5,114 bases of DNA from NCBI GenBank assembly GCA_018883485.1, contig VEQB01000186.1, positions 1 to 5,114 of the forward strand. The letters run 5' to 3'. Within the stretch, counting starts at the first letter, position 1, and every line of letters begins with the position of its first letter. The notes beneath the pieces are model-generated. The model searched no databases. It was not told the origin of the DNA and saw only the letters and a program-made list of their open reading frames with translations. The translations under genes were made by a program, and so were the position numbers. This document shows positions 1 to 5,114 of this stretch, one piece after another. Source of the stretch: Bacteroidota bacterium (GTDB lineage: Bacteria > Bacteroidota > Bacteroidia > UKL13-3).

Positions 1-865
1 GTTTTATGATTTAAAAAATCAGCAGCAACAAGATTGGGGAGCCAAACCAAATTACAAGTTTGATCCAACACAATTTGAAACAAAACAGGTTTTTTATACC
101 AGTAAAGATGGTACCAAAGTGCCTATGTTTATCATGCACAAAAAGGGAGTTAAACTAGATGGTAATAATCCCACCCTTCTTTATGGATATGGTGGATTTA
201 ACATTAATCTAACGCCTTCATTTAGTGTAAGTAGAGTTATGTTTTTAGAACGGGGTGGTGTTTATGCCATTGCTAACTTACGCGGTGGTGGCGAGTACGG
301 AGAAGAATGGCACCAAGCAGGAATGCTAGAAAAAAAACAAAATGTGTTTGATGATTTTATTGCTGCAGCAGAATACTTAATAGCAGAAAAATATACCAGC
401 AAAGATAAACTTGCTATTAACGGAGGTTCTAATGGAGGCTTATTAGTGGGTGCTTGCATGACCCAAAGGCCAGAATTATTTAAAGTAGCCATTCCAGCAG
501 TAGGTGTATTAGATATGTTGCGTTACCATAAATTTACCATTGGTTGGGGCTGGGCAGTAGAGTACGGTTCAAGCGATAACAAAGAGCAATTTGAATACTT
601 GTTAAAATATTCTCCTTTACACAATGTTAAAGATAGCGTAAGTTACCCTGCCACCTTAATTATGACAGCAGACCATGACGATAGAGTGGTGCCTGCGCAT
701 TCTTTTAAATTTGCAGCAACCTTACAAGAAAAACCAGTAAGTTTAGATAAACCAATCTTAATTAGAATTGATACCAAAGCCGGACATGGTGCAGGAAAGC
801 CAACTACTAAACTAATAGAAGACGCAACAGATATGTATGCATTTATTTTATGGAATCTTCGATAA
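1..865 (+). CDS. Prolyl oligopeptidase (S9A family), C-terminal catalytic part, 5' end outside window
   Basis: This is a serine peptidase that cuts short peptides after proline. The frame is already open at the left edge (first whole codon at base 2), giving 287 residues; family members are about 700 residues, so the beta-propeller and the start lie outside. The GTG at 119 is inside the gene and is not a start: the codons before it encode the conserved VFYTSKDGTKVP segment. The alpha/beta-hydrolase domain shows the family blocks YGYGGF, NLRGGGEYG, GGSNGG, TADHDDRVVP and AGHGAGKPT. By comparison with the porcine enzyme, the triad is Ser143 of the fragment (bases 428-430), Asp226 (677-679) and His262 (785-787), and Arg228 matches the substrate-binding arginine after DD. 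The catalytic part looks intact. Many Bacteroidota homologues are exported to the periplasm, but the N-terminus that would show this is not visible. The gene ends 2 bases from a convergent operon. Confidence 0.96.
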   Translation, partial: FYDLKNQQQQDWGAKPNYKFDPTQFETKQVFYTSKDGTKVPMFIMHKKGVKLDGNNPTLLYGYGGFNINLTPSFSVSRVMFLERGGVYAIANLRGGGEYGEEWHQAGMLEKKQNVFDDFIAAAEYLIAEKYTSKDKLAINGGSNGGLLVGACMTQRPELFKVAIPAVGVLDMLRYHKFTIGWGWAVEYGSSDNKEQFEYLLKYSPLHNVKDSVSYPATLIMTADHDDRVVPAHSFKFAATLQEKPVSLDKPILIRIDTKAGHGAGKPTTKLIEDATDMYAFILWNLR

Positions 866-867
866 CA

Positions 868-1875
868 TTATTTTCCAAATCTGAAACCTGCAGAAAACCG
901 GAGATAGGCATTTTGAACAATGAAACGCTGACCATCTTTTAACGAAATGGTATTGCCAGTGCTTAACAAACCCGCAGAGGCAAACCACCTTCTAGCATTG
1001 TAACCAGCACCAAATCTAAATTCATTGGTGAAGCCATTGTAAATATTTCCATCGAGCAGGTTTGCATAGTTAATTTGTGTTTTAACTTTCTGCACAGAAT
1101 AACCTGGGATAATACTACTTGTAATGTACCACATCTTTTTTTGAAACAATGGAACCGTAAGCATGAGTCCGCATTGAAGACCCAAAGTATGCGATTCTAA
1201 AAAGGTCCTTGATAACCTTGTTAGCGTATCTATATTAGAGGTAGGAACAAGACTAGAGTCTGCAGAAATTCTATTAAATGTATGGTTTACTCCTACCACA
1301 AATCCAAGGGCTGTTTTCTTTTGGCGTTCGAACTGAAATATGGCTGCAGGTGCAGAAAATCGACGGCTATTTAGCAAGAAATTAACCCCAGTAACTAAAG
1401 ACTTGGTTGTTAAATCTGGGCGCAAATAATATTGATTATTTTGATTTCTATAATCTCCTAACCAATCATCTGTATTTTGCAGATAGAAGCCTTCATAAGT
1501 TTCATACTTGGTATAAAAGTTGAACCAACGTTGAACAATATTCAATCCAATTCCAAAGTTTTTTGAAGTGCCTAAGGTTTCATTAAAACGTTTAGAGGGC
1601 AAATGAGCTCCAACTTGCAAATTGGCCCATTTATATCTAAAGCGAAAACCACTTGTTACAATAAAATTGCTCAAATAATTTAAAGAGCGGCTACCTTGAA
1701 GTGTTTGGTAATCTAATCTTAGCACATTGCCTTTAGTTTCTAAGTAGGGAGCTATGTAAAGACTATTGGGATAGGTTTCTATATATTTAGGATTATAATC
1801 TGGCCTAGATTGTGCCATAATTGTCCCGTTAAAGAGCATAAAAACCCAAGCTATAGTCCAACTTTTTTTAACCAT
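868..1875 (-). CDS. DUF4421-like exported protein, probable outer-membrane beta-barrel (second gene of the pair)
   Basis: This 335-residue protein has no known function. It starts with a signal peptide (KK at 3-4, hydrophobic core WTIAWVFMLF, likely cleavage in IMA|QS near residue 21). The rest is rich in aromatic residues and in alternating polar and apolar strands, and ends in FSAGFRFGK, as expected for an outer-membrane barrel with an aromatic near the C-terminus. Blocks that I associate with DUF4421 are GFYLQNTDDW (129-138), YYLRPD (149-154), FERQKK (182-187) and ADSSLVP (205-211); the family name is from memory and was not searched. The same blocks occur in the gene upstream, so the two are paralogues. 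The ATG at 1875 lies inside the 3' end of that gene, 25 bases before its end, which implies co-transcription and possible translational coupling. There is no clear Shine-Dalgarno sequence; the upstream bases are A-rich. I see no hairpin terminator beyond the stop at 868. Confidence 0.88.
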   Translation of the reverse strand: MVKKSWTIAWVFMLFNGTIMAQSRPDYNPKYIETYPNSLYIAPYLETKGNVLRLDYQTLQGSRSLNYLSNFIVTSGFRFRYKWANLQVGAHLPSKRFNETLGTSKNFGIGLNIVQRWFNFYTKYETYEGFYLQNTDDWLGDYRNQNNQYYLRPDLTTKSLVTGVNFLLNSRRFSAPAAIFQFERQKKTALGFVVGVNHTFNRISADSSLVPTSNIDTLTRLSRTFLESHTLGLQCGLMLTVPLFQKKMWYITSSIIPGYSVQKVKTQINYANLLDGNIYNGFTNEFRFGAGYNARRWFASAGLLSTGNTISLKDGQRFIVQNAYLRFSAGFRFGK

Positions 1876-2915
1876 TTATTCTCATGCTTTATCTCATTAA
1901 ACCTATACCCAATATAAAACCTACCAAACGAATTATTAATTACAAAAGGTGCATCTCCTAGCAGGTTATTTAAGTTTTGATAGGACCTAGCCGTTGAACC
2001 AATATACCAAAGATCGCCATTGTAACCTATTCCAAATCTAAATTCTGACTGAAAGCCTAACAAAGAATTATTGCGAAATCCACCCACATCTTCAATGTCT
2101 AACCTGCCATATTGATAAGAAAAACCAGGTATCAAAGCAGCGGTTATAAACCATTTTTTCTTTTTGCCAAAAGGTAAATTGAGGACATAACCCAAATTTG
2201 CACCAATAGAATTAATAGCAAAAAAAGTGTTACTAGCATTAGGAAAGGTATCTAAACCATATGGAATAATACTTGAATCAGCCTTAAAAGTATTGTAAAT
2301 ATAAGACAAACCCGTTACAAAACTTCCAGCAAATTTTTCTTGGCGCTCTAATTGCCAAATGGCAGCGTTATTTGAAAAATGCTTGTTATTAAACACATAG
2401 TTAAACTTAAGATAATTCATGCGTGTATAAATATCGGGACGTATATAATAATTTATTGGTGCGGCAATTCTTGCTTCTCTAATCCACTCATCAGTGTTTT
2501 CTAAATAATACCCTTTGTAAGATTCATAAAAATACCTAAAGCTAAACCTACGCATGGTTAAACCGAATCCAATTCCACTGTTTTCTACATCGCCATAGGT
2601 GGGGTCTGGCTGATACCATGGCATTTTTGTAGTATATTCAAAAGTGAACCATTTATAATCTAAGCCAATTCCCCATGTGTTTAAGTCATTGGTTTTATAA
2701 TTTAATACATAATTTCCACTTGGGGTTAAAAAGGAAGCATTTACCCTACTAAACTTAGTTTCATTAACCAGGGTAACAATAAAATTATCCCTAAAACTAG
2801 TAACATACCCAGTATCGTAACCAAGTTTATAACCAGGCAATTTATACTCGTTTTCTTTTTGTGCAAAGATTTCTAGGCCAGCAGAAAATAGAATTAATGT
2901 TACATAAAATCGCAT
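1851..2915 (-). CDS. DUF4421-like exported protein, probable outer-membrane beta-barrel (first gene of the pair)
   Basis: This 354-residue protein has no known function and is a paralogue of the next gene. Residues 1-18 form a signal peptide with likely cleavage at IFA|QK. The mature part is aromatic-rich and strand-like. Its shared blocks are YDTGYVTSF (33-41), GYYLENTDEW (135-144), YYIRPD (156-161), AAIWQLERQEK (184-194), ADSSIIP (212-218), KKKWFIT (252-258), LIPGFSYQ (261-268) and EFRFGIGYN (291-299). The expected barrel end is FYIGYRF, with Phe339, but 15 more residues (NEIKHENKWLKKVGL) follow, and their end overlaps the start of the downstream gene. No strong promoter is seen. TACGTTTG at 3012-3019 matches the -7 box but has no -33 partner, and TATAATTG at 2932-2939 has one mismatch. 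Either would sit inside the divergent open frame at 2898-3155. DUF4421 membership is my recognition from memory; outer-membrane location is inference. Confidence 0.88.
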   Translation of the reverse strand: MRFYVTLILFSAGLEIFAQKENEYKLPGYKLGYDTGYVTSFRDNFIVTLVNETKFSRVNASFLTPSGNYVLNYKTNDLNTWGIGLDYKWFTFEYTTKMPWYQPDPTYGDVENSGIGFGLTMRRFSFRYFYESYKGYYLENTDEWIREARIAAPINYYIRPDIYTRMNYLKFNYVFNNKHFSNNAAIWQLERQEKFAGSFVTGLSYIYNTFKADSSIIPYGLDTFPNASNTFFAINSIGANLGYVLNLPFGKKKKWFITAALIPGFSYQYGRLDIEDVGGFRNNSLLGFQSEFRFGIGYNGDLWYIGSTARSYQNLNNLLGDAPFVINNSFGRFYIGYRFNEIKHENKWLKKVGL

Positions 2916-2939
2916 AAGAAAAATAAAAGTACAATTATA

Positions 2940-3155
2940 TTGCTTTTACACTTACTAATCTACCATTCAGAAAATGGCCGATCAGCAGTTGGCCAATGGA
3001 GGAAAACCAATCAAACGTATTCCACCACAGCCAAAACCTTGTATGCTAAATTCTCAACCTTTGATGCGCCTAAGCGCTATGTAAAGGTAATGGAAGAGCT
3101 ACACAAGTTTGGAAAAGACCAATACGAAAGGTATAAGCTATTTTATGGCAAATAA
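2940..3155 (+). pseudogene. Possible 3' remnant of a lost gene, or unrecognised small ORF
   Basis: The frame is open from 2898 to the TAA at 3153-3155 (85 residues) but has no ATG before 3090. The best early start is a TTG at 2940, which would give 71 residues with no ribosome-binding site. The second half, from about LYAKFSTFDAPKRY to YERYKLFYGK, has the mix of charged and aromatic residues of a real, probably helical, C-terminus. The first half looks less natural. A stem-loop followed by a T-run begins in the last codons (3146-3188), as expected at a true gene end. The 5' part overlaps the start of the divergent gene at 2915. I do not recognise the family. The simplest reading is a gene whose 5' part was deleted or replaced. 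A functional short peptide, or the 21-codon ATG frame 3090-3155, is possible but less likely. Confidence 0.4.
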
Positions 3156-3188
3156 ATATTGAGGATTGTTTTTATTGCCAAATTTTTT
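3146..3188 (+). terminator. Probable intrinsic terminator, possibly bidirectional
   Basis: TGGCAA (3146-3151) pairs with TTGCCA (3175-3180). After one bulged A, TAAA (3153-3156) pairs with TTTA (3171-3174), closing a 14-base loop. Six Ts follow at 3183-3188. The stem starts within the last codons of the short plus-strand frame, so it would end transcription of that frame. Read on the minus strand, the same stem lies just past the thioredoxin-like gene's stop at 3195 but has only a weak T-run after it. The stem is AT-rich, so its strength is uncertain. Confidence 0.5.
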
Positions 3189-3194
3189 ATTCAT

Positions 3195-4355
3195 CTATTT
3201 GGTGAGAAATAAAATATGATTCTCTAATTCCTCATATAAATTATTTCCTATGCCAATTATCCTTTGGTCTAAACCACCATCAATATTAACAAATTGAAAG
3301 CAAGGATATCCATTTATACTTAGATTATCTCCCATTTTATTAAAAAAGTTCATCGCATTAAAATTAGGCTTTACTAAGGCTAAATATTTTTTGATAGAAA
3401 CCTCATTTTGATCCTTGGTATTTACTCCAATAATGTAAATTCTATTTTTATACTTTTCATTTAACTTATTTATCACTGAAAAGGCATCGTAACAATAAGG
3501 ACATCCCTTATACCAAAAGAAAAACAGAACAGGCTTTGGATTATTTTGGTTAAATAGGATAGTATCAAATGAAAAATGAAAAACTTTGTTTTTAAACATT
3601 AAGCTATCTACTGCCTTTAAGGCGCAAATTTCAGTACTTTTATTTATGGCAGAATTAATCACCAACTTTTTAAACTGATTTAAAACAACCTGACTATCTG
3701 GCAAATAACTGAGTACTAAATTTGAAATATAATTGGAGTCTTCAAAATACAATTCTTCCTTAGAATATTTAACTACACAGCAGATTGGAATTTTGTTGAT
3801 TGAATCCCGCAAATCAGAGTAAAGTTCATATACTATGCTATCATAATTTGTTCTCTTTTCAGGATTTATAGCCTGCAATTTAGCTTTGACAATATTGCCA
3901 GTTTTGTTAAGGCTATCCATAAAATAATATTTTCTATCATTTAATATTTCATAGCTATTCAATTGATGCAATAAAAAATAACTTCTTTGCTTATTTAGCT
4001 CAAAGCAATCAGTTAATAAGGTAAGAATTGAATCCCTCTCGTTATACTCATAACATTTTCCTCCAATCTTTATCTTATATATACCCTTTGAAAAGTTGTA
4101 AAGGCAATAATCAAAAACTGAATCAGATTCAATTTCATTAAACCAAATTTTATAAACCTCCCTTGTTGGGACTTTATTAAATGGAGAAGTATAAACCTTA
4201 TTGAAGGTATAAGAACCAGATTTGATTAAGCGTAAATTATTAAAATAGGCAGAAATATCTTTAGAATTAATTTGGGCCGTAATCCAACTAGGATAGCATA
4301 AGGTAATCGCTAAAATTATTTTAAATCTGATTGAGGAAAATTTGAAAATAGGCAC
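3195..4355 (-). CDS. Exported thioredoxin-fold (TlpA/redoxin-like) protein with CPYC active site
   Basis: This is a probable thiol-disulfide oxidoreductase outside the cytoplasm. Numbered from the GTG at 4353-4355 it has 386 residues. A signal peptide (basic and polar start, then core IILAITLCYPSW, likely cleavage TA|QI near residue 27) is followed by a region of about 230 residues of unknown fold, then a C-terminal thioredoxin domain from about residue 260. That domain shows PVLFFFWYKGCPYC, with active-site Cys285 and Cys288, then IYIIGVNTKD, and NGYPCFQF, where Pro351 is the expected cis-proline. CPYC is the glutaredoxin-type dipeptide, and a third cysteine directly follows the cis-proline. 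The middle region holds more cysteines, including a CC pair. No ATG fits the N-terminus. GTG is preferred because it shares one base with the upstream gene's TAG and has GGAA just before it; the alternative is TTG at 4364 (389 residues). It is co-transcribed with the cysteine-rich gene upstream. Confidence 0.85.
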   Translation of the reverse strand: MPIFKFSSIRFKIILAITLCYPSWITAQINSKDISAYFNNLRLIKSGSYTFNKVYTSPFNKVPTREVYKIWFNEIESDSVFDYCLYNFSKGIYKIKIGGKCYEYNERDSILTLLTDCFELNKQRSYFLLHQLNSYEILNDRKYYFMDSLNKTGNIVKAKLQAINPEKRTNYDSIVYELYSDLRDSINKIPICCVVKYSKEELYFEDSNYISNLVLSYLPDSQVVLNQFKKLVINSAINKSTEICALKAVDSLMFKNKVFHFSFDTILFNQNNPKPVLFFFWYKGCPYCYDAFSVINKLNEKYKNRIYIIGVNTKDQNEVSIKKYLALVKPNFNAMNFFNKMGDNLSINGYPCFQFVNIDGGLDQRIIGIGNNLYEELENHILFLTK

Positions 4356-4891
4356 TAATTCCAATTTATATAGGCTGCTTTTAAATATACCAAACTCGCC
4401 TTAACTGGAGGCCCTGGATCTGGACACCAATCGCATTGATGGCATTCACAACCTTCACACCAAGTTTTACCACCCCCATTTTGAACTTTACAATCATTAG
4501 TTCCATTACTACAACAACAAGTTCGTTCTAATGTACCACTTGAAATTTGACTAGTTAAATTAGGGTTGCTAAAATCAATAACCCAATAATTGTAACCATC
4601 GTTAGGTATTGTTATTGATATTTTATTGCCATTAATATTTTGGATTAATTGCCCGAGGGCATAAGTGTAATAGGTATAAGTATCTTTATTGCATTGGTTA
4701 TCACTAAAACTTGTATCCTGAATTGTTGTTCTAGTAATGGTTACACTATTATTAGTCTCCTCTTGAATTTCAAGTTTTACAACTTGTGTTTCACTAATTC
4801 TTCCATAAATTAGCATTTGAGAATTAGCCTTAGTAAGTAATGAAAAGACAAAAACGAGGGTTAGAAAAAACCGATTTATAAAATTTTTCAT
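4355..4891 (-). CDS. Small exported protein with C-terminal cysteine-rich motif, function unknown
   Basis: This 178-residue protein is not from a family I recognise. Residues 1-24 form a clear signal peptide (K2, R7, core FFLTLVFVFSLLT, likely cleavage ANS|Q). Residues 26-122 look beta-rich, with many Thr, Ile and Asn residues and a single Cys67. Residues 125-156 hold nine cysteines: CCC at 125-127, then 134, 145, 148, 150, 153 and 156. The last five form C-x2-C-x-C-x2-C-x2-C, followed by PDPGPP and a short apolar tail. The spacing could suit several disulfides or bound metal. There is no lipobox, so it is not an obvious lipoprotein. The ATG at 4889-4891 is supported by the signal peptide and by a promoter 50 bases upstream. 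Its TAG (4355-4357) overlaps the start of the thioredoxin-like gene, which points to a matched redox pair. That link is inference from context. Confidence 0.85.
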   Translation of the reverse strand: MKNFINRFFLTLVFVFSLLTKANSQMLIYGRISETQVVKLEIQEETNNSVTITRTTIQDTSFSDNQCNKDTYTYYTYALGQLIQNINGNKISITIPNDGYNYWVIDFSNPNLTSQISSGTLERTCCCSNGTNDCKVQNGGGKTWCEGCECHQCDWCPDPGPPVKASLVYLKAAYINWN

Positions 4892-4941
4892 AATATCAAA
4901 TCACTGTTGTCCGATAAAAGTAATAAAAGAGTTTAACTATT

Positions 4942-4973
4942 CAAAAGTAGCTTGATAATCAATTAGTTTCAAA
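4942..4973 (-). promoter_or_regulatory. Bacteroidota-type promoter for the cysteine-rich/thioredoxin operon
   Basis: On the minus strand, TTTG (4970-4973) is followed by 20 bases and then TACTTTTG (4942-4949). This matches the published Bacteroidota sigma-A pattern of a TTTG or TTG -33 box, about 19 bases, and a TAnnTTTG -7 box. Transcription would start near 4935 and leave a leader of about 45 bases before the ATG at 4891. No operator-like palindrome or riboswitch is evident in the leader. Confidence 0.6.
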
Positions 4974-5004
4974 TTAATTTTTCGAAGTTTTAAAAGTAAG
5001 CCCC

Positions 5005-5114
5005 CTAGAACAAACCATATTGCCAATCATTGGGTTCCTGTTTTTGCCAATCCTTATCTGGGTTTTCTAAGAATAGTAGCAAATGAATATAGTTGAATAG
5101 GTGAATTTTGCAAA
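5005..5114 (-). CDS. C-terminal end of an unrecognised protein, 5' part outside window
   Basis: A minus-strand frame enters from the right edge (first whole codon at 5112-5110) and ends at TAG 5007-5005, giving 35 residues. The other two frames on this strand hit stops within 20 codons. The residues have the make-up of a true protein end: an apolar helix-like part (YIHLLLFLENP) and an acidic, Trp-rich end (DKDWQKQEPNDWQYGLF) with the triplet DWQ repeated. No family is recognised. The stop is 113 bases upstream of the cysteine-rich gene's ATG and in the same direction, but the promoter between them suggests separate transcription. Confidence 0.5.
   Translation of the reverse strand, partial: CKIHLFNYIHLLLFLENPDKDWQKQEPNDWQYGLF

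Noticed and set aside
119..121. GTG as start of the peptidase
   Set aside because: The frame is open back to the window edge and the upstream codons encode conserved peptidase sequence, so GTG is an internal valine.
262..492. Minus-strand open frame of 76 codons
   Set aside because: It lies wholly inside the prolyl oligopeptidase gene opposite its conserved catalytic blocks, and its translation is low-complexity (SSP and PPP runs), so it is a shadow frame.
2932..3019. Promoter candidates for the DUF4421 operon (TATAATTG at 2932-2939, TACGTTTG at 3012-3019)
   Set aside because: Neither has a TTG or TTTG box at the right distance, and one has a mismatch; in AT-rich DNA such matches arise by chance.
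2974..3084. Plus-strand ATG frame of 36 codons in another frame
   Set aside because: It has no ribosome-binding site, no recognisable motif and ends within the better frame. It could at most be the other half of a frameshifted remnant, but no clear joining point is seen.
4961..4979. Imperfect inverted repeat AATTA...TAATT upstream of the cysteine-rich gene
   Set aside because: Only five pure A-T pairs around a nine-base loop, overlapping the -33 box; too weak to call an operator or terminator.

Overview
The window looks like a piece of chromosome from a member of the Bacteroidota. The DNA is AT-rich. The secreted proteins have signal peptides ending in the A-Q or S-Q junction common in that phylum. 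Starts lack strong Shine-Dalgarno sequences. The one convincing promoter has the Bacteroidota form (TTTG, about 20 bases, then TAnnTTTG), and two proteins resemble the outer-membrane DUF4421 family known mainly from this phylum. The genus cannot be told from the sequence. I see no rRNA, tRNA, CRISPR array, insertion sequence or phage gene.

Layout from left to right. (1) The 3' part of a plus-strand prolyl oligopeptidase gene, with its whole catalytic triad, ends at 865. (2) Two minus-strand genes, 1851-2915 and then 868-1875, overlap by 25 bases and encode tandem paralogous, exported, probably beta-barrel DUF4421-like proteins. Their operon ends only 2 bases from the peptidase stop, tail to tail. 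(3) A short plus-strand open frame (about 2898-3155) has no credible start but ends in a protein-like stretch and a stem-loop with a T-run. It is most likely the decayed 3' end of a lost gene. (4) A second minus-strand operon, 4891 to 3195, encodes a small exported protein with nine cysteines in 32 residues, followed by an exported thioredoxin-fold protein with a CPYC active site. The second gene appears to start on the last base of the first gene's stop codon. A good Bacteroidota promoter lies just upstream, at 4942-4973. (5) The last 35 codons of another minus-strand gene run off the right edge.

How the genes may work together. The DUF4421 pair was probably made by tandem duplication and is co-transcribed, so the two products probably act at the same place in the outer membrane. 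The cysteine-rich protein and the thioredoxin-like protein look like an exported client and its redox partner. This is the most interesting system-level idea in the window, but it rests on gene order and motifs alone. The peptidase is an ordinary housekeeping-type enzyme with no evident link to the others.
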